A stretch of DNA of 64,000 bases from Wenyingzhuangia aestuarii (GCF_011927765.1 NZ_JAATJG010000016.1:1-64000); one strand, 5' to 3'. Positions 7,808 to 16,997 are shown, numbered from the stretch's first letter. Notes: a model not told the origin generated them from the sequence alone. Made by a program: numbers and translations.

Positions 7808-10800
7808 TTAAGCTTCGTTTGTGTTTCTGATTTTAGTTTGATAAACTACGTTGTTATCTGTTCCAATGAACTCTAACAATCTGTATGCTCGTTTATCTTT
7901 ACGTAATGCAGTTACTTCGTCTTCTGGGTTATTGATATCTCCAAACTTAATAGAACCTGTAGCACAAGCACTAGAACAAGCTGTAGAGAATTCGTTAACG
8001 TCTATTGCTCTACCTTCATTCTTAGCTTGTAAGATAGTAGCTTGTGTCATTTGAATACACATAGAACATTTTTCCATAACACCACGAGAACGTACAGTTA
8101 CGTCTGGGTTTAATACCATTTTACCAAAGTCATCATTCATATTGAAATCAAACTCATCATTATTATTGTATTTAAACCAGTTAAAACGACGTACTCTATA
8201 AGGACAGTTGTTAGCACAGTAACGAGTACCTACACATCTGTTATATGCCATTTGGTTTTGACCTTGACGACCATGAGAAGTTGCTGCCACAGGACATACA
8301 GTTTCACAAGGTGCATGGTTACAGTGCTGACACATTACTGGTTGGAAAGCTACTTGAGGGTTTACAGTCTCAGGTGTTTCTAAAGCTTCATAAACTGCTG
8401 CTTGATCAATAGAAGAAGCTTGGTTTATTTTTTTGTTAGCAGAACCTGCATCTCCTTCTGATGTATAGTATCTGTCAATACGCAACCAGTGCATATCTCT
8501 ACCTACACGTACTTCATGTTTACCTACTACAGCAACGTTGTTTTCAGCGTGACATGCAATTACACATGATCCACATCCAGTACAAGAAGTTAAATCAATA
8601 GATAAGTTAAAGTGATGACCTACAGATCTATCGTGATCTTCCCATAAATCAACAGAAGTTACATCTACAGATTCGTGTTTTAAAGAGACCTCTGGTCTTG
8701 GGTTCCATTCTTTTGCATCACCATGAGTAAATTCTTCGAAACTAGTTTCTCTTAAAATATCGTGACGACCTGCAATTGTATGTTGTAATTGTTCACAAGC
8801 AAATAAATGCTCTCCTCCTGCATTTGCAACAGAAGCAATTTGTGTACCTCCAAAAGCAACAGCGTAAGCATTTACACCTACTTTCATTTCTTCTTTTAAG
8901 GCTTTTGTTTTACCATATCCGTATGATAAACCAATAGTACCTTGAGCTTGACCTGGCTGAATTAATACAGGTGCGTTTTCAATAGTAACACCGTTTACTG
9001 TAATAGTAGCGTATTGACCGTTGATAGCTCCGTTATCTTGAACAGGGTTGGTAAATCCTAATTTATCAGCATCTGCTTGAGACATTAATAAGTAGTTATC
9101 CCAAGATGCTCTTGTTAATGGATCTGGTAACTCTTGCAACCAAGGGTTGTTTGCTTGTTGTCCATCTCCTATAGCTACTGAAGAGAATAAAGTTAATTCA
9201 AACTCTCCTGTTTTAGTGTTCGCTTTTAAAGCTTTAGCTGCACTTGCAGTATCAATATCTTTTCCACTTAATGGACTTGTACTGATCGCAGCAAAACCAT
9301 CGTGTAAGGTTTTGTTCCAAGAAGCACCTCCTAAAACTTCAGACTTAGCAAAAGCTGCTAAATAATCGTAATAAGAAACTGTTTGTCCAGTCCATGCTAA
9401 TAAACAATCTTGGAACTGTTTTGTATCAAACAAAGGTTTGATAGTAGGTTGTGTTAAACTGTATTGATTTGCAGAAATAGTTACATCTCCCCAAGCTTCT
9501 AAATAACTAGGAGTTGGTAGTGCAAATTGCATTTCGCTTAACGTTTCATCTTCTTTAGAAGAAAATCCAACCGTTAATTTTGTTTTCGTCAAACCTGCTT
9601 TAAAATCAGCAGCATTTGCTAATGTATATACTGGGTTTGTATTGTATGTAATTAAAGCTCCTACCTTACCTGCTTTTAATTCAGCAACTAAACTAGCAAC
9701 CTCAGCATCGTTTCCAGCTCTAGTGTATTTTACGTTTGCAACGTCTAATATTTCAGAACTTAAAAAGTTGTTGATTGCTAGAGTAATTAATTGAGCATTT
9801 TTGTCTTGAATTCCGGTTACAACAACCGCTTTACTTCCAGCTTTCTTTAGTTGAGCTGCAGCTTTTTTAATAGCAGCATCTTCTGGAGTTTTCTTAGACG
9901 GTAAGTTTTGTCCCGTAACAGCGTTGTATAAATTAATTAAAGCGTAAGATTGCTCAGATGGCTTTAATACAATTCTTTTATCTGCATTTGCTCCTGTTAA
10001 AGAGTAATTAGCTTCTACTTGAATATGACGTGAAAACTTTCCAGCTTTAGCATCTCTACCTTGAGCATATGCTGCTTCAAATCCTCCACCTTGCCAGTCT
10101 CCTAAGAAATCTGCTGCAATAGATACAATTACTTTAGCATCCTCTAACTTATAGTTAGGTAAAGCTCTTTCTCCGTATACTTCTTGAAAAGCATCTAAAG
10201 CTGCTGATTCAGAAATAGCATCATATACTACGTGAGAAACATTATTGTATTTTTTTGAAAACTCTCCAATTAAAGCTTCTGTAGATGGACTTGCTAAAGT
10301 ACCTGTTAAGAAAACAATTTTCTCACCAGTTTTAGAAACCTCTTCTAACTGCGCTGTAATTTTCCCGTTTACATCCGACCAAGAAGCAGTATTACCTTTT
10401 ACTTTTGGCCCCTGTAATCTTAAACTATCGTACAAAGATAATACAGATGCGTTTACACGAGCATTAGTAGTACCCTTAGCTTCTTTGTTTGGTAAAATAA
10501 AAATAGGACGACCCTCTTTTGTTTTTACTAACACATTTGCAAAATCAAATCCATCTGCAATTGTAGATGCATAGTAGTTTGCTATTCCAGGAGTAATCTC
10601 CTCTGGCTTTACAACGTAAGGAATCGATTTAATTACCGGTCCTTCACAAGCTGCTAAAGATGCAGCTGCAGTTGTAAATCCAACGTATTTTAAGAAATCA
10701 CGTCTTGTTGTACTAGACGTTTCTAAAGTCTCTTTATCACCTAAAAACGACTCAGGAGCTTGTCCTTCGTTAAATTCGTTTTGTTCAAGCGAAGCAACAA

Positions 10801-10858
10801 TAGAACTATTTTCATTTAGTTCTTCAACACTTTTCCAGTATTTCTTGTTTGATGCCAT
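7808..10858 (-). CDS. actB: ACIII Fe-S / molybdopterin-fold subunit ActB
   Basis: A 1016-aa protein. Arg52-Arg53 (TTRRDFLK) followed by a hydrophobic stretch and Cys71 (AACEGP) is a Tat-type signal with a lipobox, so the protein is exported folded and lipid-anchored. The middle (about 90-720) is a molybdopterin-oxidoreductase-like fold without an evident Mo-binding Cys, as known for ActB. The C-terminal ferredoxin part has four cysteine groups: CTGCGSCVIAC, CQHCNHAPCETVC, CVGTRYCANNC and CSMCIQ...CSSAC, for three 4Fe-4S and one 3Fe-4S clusters. It takes electrons from quinol near ActC and delivers them to ActA hemes. Confidence 0.96.
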   Translation of the reverse strand: MASNKKYWKSVEELNENSSIVASLEQNEFNEGQAPESFLGDKETLETSSTTRRDFLKYVGFTTAAASLAACEGPVIKSIPYVVKPEEITPGIANYYASTIADGFDFANVLVKTKEGRPIFILPNKEAKGTTNARVNASVLSLYDSLRLQGPKVKGNTASWSDVNGKITAQLEEVSKTGEKIVFLTGTLASPSTEALIGEFSKKYNNVSHVVYDAISESAALDAFQEVYGERALPNYKLEDAKVIVSIAADFLGDWQGGGFEAAYAQGRDAKAGKFSRHIQVEANYSLTGANADKRIVLKPSEQSYALINLYNAVTGQNLPSKKTPEDAAIKKAAAQLKKAGSKAVVVTGIQDKNAQLITLAINNFLSSEILDVANVKYTRAGNDAEVASLVAELKAGKVGALITYNTNPVYTLANAADFKAGLTKTKLTVGFSSKEDETLSEMQFALPTPSYLEAWGDVTISANQYSLTQPTIKPLFDTKQFQDCLLAWTGQTVSYYDYLAAFAKSEVLGGASWNKTLHDGFAAISTSPLSGKDIDTASAAKALKANTKTGEFELTLFSSVAIGDGQQANNPWLQELPDPLTRASWDNYLLMSQADADKLGFTNPVQDNGAINGQYATITVNGVTIENAPVLIQPGQAQGTIGLSYGYGKTKALKEEMKVGVNAYAVAFGGTQIASVANAGGEHLFACEQLQHTIAGRHDILRETSFEEFTHGDAKEWNPRPEVSLKHESVDVTSVDLWEDHDRSVGHHFNLSIDLTSCTGCGSCVIACHAENNVAVVGKHEVRVGRDMHWLRIDRYYTSEGDAGSANKKINQASSIDQAAVYEALETPETVNPQVAFQPVMCQHCNHAPCETVCPVAATSHGRQGQNQMAYNRCVGTRYCANNCPYRVRRFNWFKYNNNDEFDFNMNDDFGKMVLNPDVTVRSRGVMEKCSMCIQMTQATILQAKNEGRAIDVNEFSTACSSACATGSIKFGDINNPEDEVTALRKDKRAYRLLEFIGTDNNVVYQTKIRNTNEA

Positions 10859-10920
10859 GTTTATTTGTTTTTACTATATAGTTGATGCTAACTAAAAACT
10901 TAGCTTAAATTCTTTGTATT

Positions 10921-12129
10921 CTAGTAGTGACACTTACCACACTCTTTACCTCCTAATTGAGCGATCGTTACCTTCTCTACTCCGTATTTATGAGATAATT
11001 GTTCGTGTATTTTCTTGTAGTATCCGTTACCTTCAATATTCACCTCTGTATCTTTGTGACAGTCTATACACCATCCCATAGTTAATGGAGAGTATTGATA
11101 TACTTCATCCATTTCTTCAACAGGTCCATGACATTTTTGACATTTAACACCTGCAACAGTTACGTGTTGTGAGTGATTAAAGTATGCGAAATCAGGTAAA
11201 TTATGAATACGAACCCATTTTACAGGTTTTGTTTCTCCTGTGTATTTTAAGTTTTCCGCATCCCATCCAGCTGCATCGTATACTTTTTGGATTTCCTTAT
11301 CTAAATAAGCCTTTCCTTTTGTATCAATCTTAGTATCCTCTGCTACTTCAGAAATATTCTTATGACAGTTCATACAAACATTTACCGATGGAATTCCAGA
11401 AGTTTTAGAATGCTTAGCTGAAGAGTGACAATATTGACAATCGATTTTATTATCTCCTGCGTGAATTTTGTGAGAAAAAGCAATTGGCTGTACTGGCTGA
11501 TATCCTTCATCTACACCTACAGACATTAACGCTGTAAATCCAAAATAAACACCTAAGAACACTAACACGATTACAGAAACAATCTTTAAGAAACCGTTAT
11601 CGCTTTTTAAGAAAACCCATCCTATTAGTGATAACAACACCAACACTACAACTACCGTTGCAACAACAGGTAAAATTTCACCAGCAGTAGAGTCTACTTC
11701 AGCAGCTTGAGCAACCGCTACAGCAGCTCCTCCTTTTTTAACGTTTCCAACTGTTGTGTATGCAATAATATCTTCGATTTGCTTGTCTGACAAGAATTCG
11801 AAAGTACTCATTGCAACCCCACCATACTCTTCGTAGATCGCTTTTGCATCTGCATCACCAGAAGCTCTTAATTTGTTGTTGTTCTTGATCCATGCTTTTA
11901 GCCAATCCAACTCACGACGTTCTGCTACTTTTCCAAGAGCAGGCCCCGTAGCCTTTTTGTCTAACTTGTGACAAGATGCACAATGCATATTAAACAATGC
12001 TTTACCCGCTTTAACTTGCTCGTCCGATGGAGTATCTTGTGCCGATAAACTCAAAGAAAAAGAGAAGAAAAGCACTAGACTTAACTTTAAAACACTAGAT
12101 AGTTTTCTGTGTAATTTCACAATTTTCAT
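10921..12129 (-). CDS. actA: ACIII multiheme cytochrome c subunit ActA
   Basis: First gene of the respiratory operon, 402 aa. After a signal peptide (cleavage near SLSA-QD) comes a monoheme class I cytochrome domain (CASCH at 50-54), then two hydrophobic segments (about 150-200), then five further CxxCH sites (CQYCH, CMNCH, CQKCH, CIDCH and the terminal CGKCH). That is six heme c sites: the pentaheme ActA core plus an N-terminal monoheme domain, an arrangement I associate with flavobacterial ActA. The protein passes electrons from ActB clusters to ActE or the oxidase. Confidence 0.94.
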   Translation of the reverse strand: MKIVKLHRKLSSVLKLSLVLFFSFSLSLSAQDTPSDEQVKAGKALFNMHCASCHKLDKKATGPALGKVAERRELDWLKAWIKNNNKLRASGDADAKAIYEEYGGVAMSTFEFLSDKQIEDIIAYTTVGNVKKGGAAVAVAQAAEVDSTAGEILPVVATVVVVLVLLSLIGWVFLKSDNGFLKIVSVIVLVFLGVYFGFTALMSVGVDEGYQPVQPIAFSHKIHAGDNKIDCQYCHSSAKHSKTSGIPSVNVCMNCHKNISEVAEDTKIDTKGKAYLDKEIQKVYDAAGWDAENLKYTGETKPVKWVRIHNLPDFAYFNHSQHVTVAGVKCQKCHGPVEEMDEVYQYSPLTMGWCIDCHKDTEVNIEGNGYYKKIHEQLSHKYGVEKVTIAQLGGKECGKCHY

Positions 12130-12212
12130 ACAGTTGTATAATAAGTTTTAATATTGTTCTAACAGTAAAAAAAGACCCTACAAATAATAGAAGCCATTTT
12201 TAAACGTTGCCA

Positions 12213-12220
12213 CAAAAGTA
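12213..12220 (-). promoter_or_regulatory. -7 box for the act-cox operon
   Basis: TACTTTTG on the minus strand, 84 nt upstream of actA. No good TTG is seen at the right distance (only CTG with 23-nt spacing), so the promoter may need an activator. The same gap carries the divergent promoter for the gene at 12342. Confidence 0.4.
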
Positions 12221-12310
12221 ATATTATGCATTCAATTGGAGAACAGATATACGTACGAAAAGTTAATTTATACATATTCTAAATAACGTGATAATATCAT
12301 TTAGTTTTAT

Positions 12311-12318
12311 TACTTTTG
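12311..12318 (+). promoter_or_regulatory. -7 box for the SPOR-like gene
   Basis: TACTTTTG lies 24 nt upstream of the ATG at 12342. Because it falls inside the longer ORF that begins at 12288, it argues that translation starts at 12342. Confidence 0.5.
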
Positions 12319-12341
12319 TACAACAAAATAAATTTACTCAT

Positions 12342-12689
12342 ATGCTTAGAAAATCACTTCTTATTACATTTGCTACTGTGGCATTTTGTTTCTCAAACCG
12401 CATTCAGGCTCAAGAAACTAATTCTTCTTTGAACACGTTTATAGAGAAAAAGAAAAACTATAATAAGAACAGTAAAAATGGAGTAAGCGTACTATTATAT
12501 AATGGTTCCGAGGAAAAAGCGAGAGAAATCTACAATGAATTTAAAACTGAGTTTAAAGACATTGATATTAACCTTAGATACGTTAGTCCTGACTGGAAAG
12601 TACTAACAAATGCTTACAGTTCAAGTTTAGAAGCTGAAAGGATTGCCATTATTATTCGACAAAAGTACCCTAGCGTTAAAATATTATAA
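12342..12689 (+). CDS. Small exported SPOR-like domain protein
   Basis: A 115-aa protein with a signal peptide (MLRKSLLITFATVAFCFSNRIQA-Q). The mature part resembles one SPOR repeat: a first strand VSVLLYNGSEEKAREIYNEF, then INLRYVSPDWKVLTNAYSSSLEAERIAIIIRQKYPSVKIL, matching the beta-alpha-beta pattern of SPOR domains that bind denuded glycan strands in septal murein. An upstream in-frame ATG (12288) would add 18 residues before the signal and would overlap the promoter box, so I prefer 12342. Single-gene unit with its own terminator. Function beyond the fold is unknown. Confidence 0.75.
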   Translation: MLRKSLLITFATVAFCFSNRIQAQETNSSLNTFIEKKKNYNKNSKNGVSVLLYNGSEEKAREIYNEFKTEFKDIDINLRYVSPDWKVLTNAYSSSLEAERIAIIIRQKYPSVKIL

Positions 12690-12693
12690 GATC

Positions 12694-12731
12694 TTAAAAG
12701 GGCTTTATCAGAAATGATAAAGCCCTTTTAA
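12694..12731. terminator. Bidirectional terminator between SPOR gene and ettA
   Basis: Perfect 17-bp stem (12694-12710 with 12715-12731) with GAAA loop; core AAAAGGGCTTTATCA. A and T runs on both sides serve the two convergent genes. Confidence 0.9.
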
Positions 12732-12752
12732 TTTATTGAAAAAACTAATTTA

Positions 12753-14444
12753 TTATCTGATTAGTTTTTTATACTTGATTCGTTTTGGAACTCCATCACC
12801 TCCTAAACGTTTGTTTTTATTCTCTTCGTATTCAGAGAAAGATCCTTCAAAGAAATACACTTCTGACTCTCCTTCAAAAGCAAGAATATGTGTACATACT
12901 CTATCTAAAAACCATCTGTCGTGCGAAATTACAACACCACAACCTGCAAAATTTTCTAAACCTTCTTCTAAGGCTCTTAATGTATTTACATCTAAATCGT
13001 TGGTAGGTTCATCTAATAACAATACGTTTCCTTCTTCTTTAAGTGTCATTGCTAAATGCAAACGGTTACGCTCCCCTCCTGACAATGTAGATACTTTTTT
13101 GTTTTGTTCTGATCCACTAAAGTTAAAACGAGATAAGTAAGCTCTTGAGTTTACCATTTTACCTCCCATCATTACCAACTCTTGTCCATCTGAAAAGTTT
13201 TGCCAAATAGATTTTTCTGGATCTATATCTGAGTGATTTTGATCTACATATGCAATCTTAGCTGTATCTCCAACCACAAACTCACCACTATCAGGAGTTT
13301 GTTCTCCCATAATCATTCTAAAAATGGTAGACTTACCAGCTCCGTTTGGTCCAATAATACCTACAATTCCGTTTTGTGGTAAATTGAACTCTAAATTATC
13401 GTACAATAATTTATCTCCAAAAGCTTTAGCCACTCCTTTAGCTTCAATTACATTGGTTCCTAAACGAGGTCCGTTTGGAATGTATATTTCTAATTTTTCC
13501 TCAACCTGTTTTTGGTCTTGGTTCATTAATTTATCGTAATTCTTTAAACGAGCTTTAGATTTTGCTTGACGTCCTTTTGCTCCTTGCTTAACCCATTCTA
13601 ATTCTCTTGCTAAAGTTTTTTGACGTTTAGAGGCTGTTTTTTCTTCTTTAGCCAAACGCTGTCCTTTTTGATCTAACCAAGAAGAATAGTTTCCTTTCCA
13701 AGGAATTCCTTCACCTCTATCTAATTCTAAAATCCATCCAGCAACATTATCTAAGAAATATCTATCGTGCGTAATTGCAATAACGGTTCCTTTGTATTGA
13801 GCTAAGTGATCTTCTAACCAATGTACAGATTCTGCATCTAGGTGGTTGGTAGGTTCATCTAACAACAACACATCTGGTTCTTGTAATAATAATCTACACA
13901 AAGCAACTCTTCTTCTTTCCCCTCCTGACAGGTTCTTAATTGGAGTATCACCTTCTGGAGTACGCAAAGCATCCATGGCAATTTCTAACTTGGTGTCTAA
14001 TTCCCAAGCATTAGAAGCATCAATCTGATCTTGCAATTCAGCCTGACGAGCCATTAATTTATCCATTTTGTCGGCATCAGAATATACTTCTTCTAAACCA
14101 AACATGTCGTTAATCTTGTTGTATTCTTCTAAAATTGCAACCGTTTCTGCAGCTCCTTCTTTAACAATATCCATTACGGTTTTGTCATCATCTAACTGAG
14201 GCTCTTGCTCTAAATAACCAACTGAATACCCATCTAAAAAAGTAATATCACCTTGATAGTTTTTTTCTACACCTGCAATAATTTTCATTAAAGTAGACTT
14301 ACCAGAACCGTTTAATCCTAAGATTCCAATTTTAGCTCCGTAAAAAAAACTTAAATGAATATTTTTTAATACTTGTTTTCCTGTAGATTGATAGGTCTTA
14401 CTCAATCCAGACATGGAAAAAATTACTTTCTTATCGTCTGACAT
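12753..14444 (-). CDS. ettA: ABC-F ATPase EttA (energy-dependent translational throttle)
   Basis: Ribosome-associated ABC-F protein without membrane segments, 563 aa from the chosen start (E. coli EttA 555). Two ATPase domains are complete: Walker A GLNGSGKST with LSGGERRRVALCRLL and LLLDEPTNHLD; then GPNGAGKST with LSGGERNRLHLAMTL and LLLDEPTNDLD. Between them is the charged linker (KGRQAKSKARL) that contacts the ribosome P/E-site region. An in-frame ATG 27 nt upstream (14471) overlaps the TAnnTTTG box at 14469-14476, so the start MSDDKK at 14444 is preferred. Single gene. Confidence 0.93.
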   Translation of the reverse strand: MSDDKKVIFSMSGLSKTYQSTGKQVLKNIHLSFFYGAKIGILGLNGSGKSTLMKIIAGVEKNYQGDITFLDGYSVGYLEQEPQLDDDKTVMDIVKEGAAETVAILEEYNKINDMFGLEEVYSDADKMDKLMARQAELQDQIDASNAWELDTKLEIAMDALRTPEGDTPIKNLSGGERRRVALCRLLLQEPDVLLLDEPTNHLDAESVHWLEDHLAQYKGTVIAITHDRYFLDNVAGWILELDRGEGIPWKGNYSSWLDQKGQRLAKEEKTASKRQKTLARELEWVKQGAKGRQAKSKARLKNYDKLMNQDQKQVEEKLEIYIPNGPRLGTNVIEAKGVAKAFGDKLLYDNLEFNLPQNGIVGIIGPNGAGKSTIFRMIMGEQTPDSGEFVVGDTAKIAYVDQNHSDIDPEKSIWQNFSDGQELVMMGGKMVNSRAYLSRFNFSGSEQNKKVSTLSGGERNRLHLAMTLKEEGNVLLLDEPTNDLDVNTLRALEEGLENFAGCGVVISHDRWFLDRVCTHILAFEGESEVYFFEGSFSEYEENKNKRLGGDGVPKRIKYKKLIR

Positions 14445-14468
14445 ATTTAAAATTATTTTATGAATAGG

Positions 14469-14476
14469 CAAAAATA
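14469..14476 (-). promoter_or_regulatory. -7 box for ettA
   Basis: TATTTTTG on the minus strand, 25 nt upstream of the preferred ettA start at 14444; it decides against the longer ORF start. Confidence 0.45.
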
Positions 14477-14610
14477 CTATTTTTTAAATCAGCTAACAGA
14501 TAAGTTTTTACATGTTTTAAAAAACAACAGTCAAAGTTTATAAATTGTACTGTTTTATGCATAATCTGAATATCTTAATTATAATAACAATACATCACAC
14601 GGTTATTTGA

Positions 14611-15471
14611 TCAACTTAAATTTCCCATTTTTCCTTCTTGATAATCAATAAAAGCTTGATAGGTTTCTCTTCTAGAATTCATTACAAAAGGTCCTTCCAT
14701 CACCACAGGTTCATCAATAGGCTCTCCAGATAACACTAATAATTTAGAAACTTCTTTTGCTTTTAGCGTAAAACCATCACCATTATTATTAAAAGTTGCC
14801 ATAGCTGTTTCTCCATAGATTAATTCCTCCAAAGTATTTACGGTAACTGCACCTTTAATTAAATAAACCAAAGCATCTTGATTATTTGGAATTTCTACAA
14901 AAACTTCTCCATTAGTTTCTAAATCTACCCAAAAAGCATTTACAGGAGTTTGTGTTTTAATCACTCCCTTTTTTCCTTTTTGTTCTCCTGCAATAACCGT
15001 AAGCGTTCCTTTATTAAAATCAATAGTTTCCATTTGTTCTAGGTCCGCTTGCTGATAATTGGGTTCCATCATTTTTTTACTCCTAGGTAAATTTAACCAC
15101 AATTGAATCCCCTCTAAACTCCCTCCTTTTTCTACAAATTCTGGAGTGGGTCCCTCTGCATGCAAAATTCCTTTACCAGAAGTAATCCATTGTACACCTC
15201 CACTTTTAATGGTTTGTACATTACCTAAAGAATCTCTGTGTTTTTGCTCTCCCTCAATTAAAAAAGTAATAGGTTCAAAACCTCTATGCGGATGTGCTCC
15301 CAGATCAAAAGGATTACTTTGTTTGTTGATAGGATATGGTCCATAATGATGTAATAACAAAAACGGATCTACTCTTTGTATTTTTTGACTAGGAATAGGC
15401 TGTCTTAACTCAATAGGTCCCATCAAAGTAAATGGAGAATTACTGGTACTTTTTATGCTATTATTTTTCAT
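14611..15471 (-). CDS. Pirin family bicupin protein
   Basis: A 286-aa pirin. The N-terminal cupin carries the metal ligands GAHPHRGFE (two His) and GKGILHAEGP (His and Glu). Bacterial pirins are iron-binding bicupins, some with quercetinase or redox-sensing activity. It is the last gene of the DoxX/flavin reductase/MarR/pirin operon (10 nt after MarR), which suggests a role in an electrophile or redox stress response rather than in catabolism. The substrate cannot be told from sequence. Confidence 0.9.
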   Translation of the reverse strand: MKNNSIKSTSNSPFTLMGPIELRQPIPSQKIQRVDPFLLLHHYGPYPINKQSNPFDLGAHPHRGFEPITFLIEGEQKHRDSLGNVQTIKSGGVQWITSGKGILHAEGPTPEFVEKGGSLEGIQLWLNLPRSKKMMEPNYQQADLEQMETIDFNKGTLTVIAGEQKGKKGVIKTQTPVNAFWVDLETNGEVFVEIPNNQDALVYLIKGAVTVNTLEELIYGETAMATFNNNGDGFTLKAKEVSKLLVLSGEPIDEPVVMEGPFVMNSRRETYQAFIDYQEGKMGNLS

Positions 15472-15481
15472 AACTTTCTTT

Positions 15482-15922
15482 TTATCCTCTTATTTTATCT
15501 AATAAGGTATTTAACAAAACAGTTTCTTCTTGATTTAAATTCTCCATCAACCTTGGCACTTCTGTAAACACTACATTAGACAAAAGTCCTAAACCTTTAG
15601 CTGTAATAGATACATAGACTGCTCGCCTATCATTTTCACATCTTACACGTTCTATTAATTCTTTGTCACATAACTTATCTGTAAGTCTAGTGGTGTTAGG
15701 AGATTTTTCTATCATACGTTCCTTTACCAATTTCATAGGAATCGCTTTTTTAGCTCCTCTAAGTATTCTTAAAATATTGTATTGTGCAACTGATATTTGA
15801 TAGGGCTCTAACTCTTTATTAGTAATTGTATTTATAAAATTAGCTGTGTACTTTAAGTTTAACACAGCTTTTACATGTTCCGATTCAAACGTTGTGTTTA
15901 CCTCTTTAGAAAATTCAGCCAT
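15482..15922 (-). CDS. MarR family transcriptional regulator
   Basis: A 146-aa winged-helix protein: helix-turn-helix IPMKLVKERMIEKSPNTTRLTDKLCDKELIERVRCENDRRAVYVSITAKG with the wing Asp/Arg (NDRRAVYV) of MarR dimers. MarR proteins repress stress and efflux operons and release DNA on ligand binding or thiol oxidation; a Cys is present near the recognition region (LCDKEL). Encoded third in the four-gene operon, whose promoter contains a near-perfect palindrome at 16882-16901, the likely autoregulatory operator. Confidence 0.9.
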   Translation of the reverse strand: MAEFSKEVNTTFESEHVKAVLNLKYTANFINTITNKELEPYQISVAQYNILRILRGAKKAIPMKLVKERMIEKSPNTTRLTDKLCDKELIERVRCENDRRAVYVSITAKGLGLLSNVVFTEVPRLMENLNQEETVLLNTLLDKIRG

Positions 15923-15932
15923 ACTATTTATA

Positions 15933-16463
15933 TTATAATGCTTTTATAAAATCTTGAATGATTATATCCAACTCTGCATCTAAACTTTTATTAATAATTT
16001 TATTTTCTTTAAAATTTTCTCCAAAAGAAGGTACAGAAAAACTTCCTACAACAGTAGCTCCATGATAAGGCATTCTTCCTTTTGCAATGTCTAAAACTGT
16101 TTGCCCTCCCCTTGCTCCTGGTGATGTTGCCATTAAAACTACTGGTTTATTATTCCACATTTTAGGGTTGATTCTAGACACCCAATCAAAAATATTTTTA
16201 AACGCTGTGGAATAAGCTCCATTATGTTCTGCAAATGAAACTATAAATCCATCTGCAGTACCTAATAACTCACTAAAAGCTGTAGCTTGTTCAGGAATTC
16301 CGTTTTCAACTTCTCTATCCATTCCATAGATAGGCATTTCAAAATCGTTTAAGTTTAAACTTTCTACCCTTACATCTGTTAACTTACTACCTGCATACAT
16401 AGCCAATTGCTGGTTAATAGACACCTTACTATTACTTGCTCCAAATACTATTACTTTTTTCAT
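15933..16463 (-). CDS. NAD(P)H-dependent FMN reductase-like flavodoxin-fold protein
   Basis: A 176-aa protein of the NADPH-dependent FMN reductase/azoreductase family. It shows the N-terminal FMN phosphate loop (VIFGASNSKVSINQQLA) and the flavin-contacting VSFAEHNGAYSTAFKNIFDWVSR and VVLMATSPGARGG segments. Such enzymes reduce quinones, azo or nitro compounds, or free flavin in the cytoplasm. Ten nt upstream of marR and 5 nt after doxX, hence co-regulated; a detoxifying quinone or electrophile reductase is plausible. Confidence 0.88.
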   Translation of the reverse strand: MKKVIVFGASNSKVSINQQLAMYAGSKLTDVRVESLNLNDFEMPIYGMDREVENGIPEQATAFSELLGTADGFIVSFAEHNGAYSTAFKNIFDWVSRINPKMWNNKPVVLMATSPGARGGQTVLDIAKGRMPYHGATVVGSFSVPSFGENFKENKIINKSLDAELDIIIQDFIKAL

Positions 16464-16468
16464 TTGAT

Positions 16469-16834
16469 TTATTTTTTAGTTGCATATAATTTCTTTCCTA
16501 AAAAGAAAGAACTCAAAACCAATATCATTCCTATTAAAGCTGCTCCTTGCTCTCCATCTTGTACATGTGTATGAGCTGCAAAAGCCAACAAAGCATCAAA
16601 AAATAATGCTGAATATACCCAGTCTTTAATACTAGATTGCTTTTGACTTAACAACACAACTACTGCTATTACCTTTAATACAGCCAAAGGATAAACAATA
16701 TAAGTAGGATGTCCCAACTTGATAAATTCTGCCGAAACATGGTCGTAATTAAAAAAATACATACCTGCAGAGAATAAGAATAGAGCACTTAACAAACCTG
16801 TTGTAGCCCAATAAGAAATTTTAATTGTTTTCAT
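16469..16834 (-). CDS. DoxX-like membrane protein
   Basis: A 121-aa protein with four hydrophobic helices and the GHPTYIVYPLAVLKVIAVVVLL segment, split here as HPTYIVYPLAVLKV, of the DoxX-like (DUF6506/DoxX) group. First gene of the stress operon, directly behind its promoter. DoxX-like proteins often accompany flavin reductases and MarR regulators, and a function in membrane redox or thiol stress has been proposed for relatives; the biochemical role is not established. Confidence 0.85.
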   Translation of the reverse strand: MKTIKISYWATTGLLSALFLFSAGMYFFNYDHVSAEFIKLGHPTYIVYPLAVLKVIAVVVLLSQKQSSIKDWVYSALFFDALLAFAAHTHVQDGEQGAALIGMILVLSSFFLGKKLYATKK

Positions 16835-16859
16835 TTTTATCTATTTAAATTTTATGAGA

Positions 16860-16867
16860 CAAAGATA
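16860..16867 (-). promoter_or_regulatory. -7 box of the DoxX/MarR/pirin operon
   Basis: TATCTTTG on the minus strand, 26 nt upstream of the doxX-like start. The upstream -33 region falls on the palindromic operator at 16882-16901. Confidence 0.6.
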
Positions 16868-16881
16868 TAAATTATTTTTAA

Positions 16882-16901
16882 TTATCTACCATGGTAAATA
16901 A
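16882..16901. promoter_or_regulatory. Palindromic operator, probably for the MarR protein
   Basis: TTATCTACCATGGTAAATAA is a 20-bp palindrome with a single mismatched pair and a perfect TACCATGGTA core. It covers the -33 region of the operon promoter, the position expected for a repressor. That the operon's own MarR binds it is inferred from position and from the size typical of MarR sites. Confidence 0.6.
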
Positions 16902-16970
16902 AAACAGGGTTAATAAATTTCTTCTTTAATATTATTGAATTGTTAAGCATCAATAATCTAAGGGTTTTTG

Positions 16971-16978
16971 TACATTTG
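16971..16978 (+). promoter_or_regulatory. -7 box for the acyl-CoA carboxylase gene
   Basis: TACATTTG, 19 nt upstream of the ATG at 16998. It lies inside a longer ORF beginning at 16968 and so fixes the later start. Confidence 0.5.
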
Positions 16979-16997
16979 GCACTGCAAAAAATATACG

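Noticed and set aside
12288-12341. Upstream start for the SPOR-like protein
   Set aside because: It would place a promoter box inside the coding sequence and bury the signal peptide.
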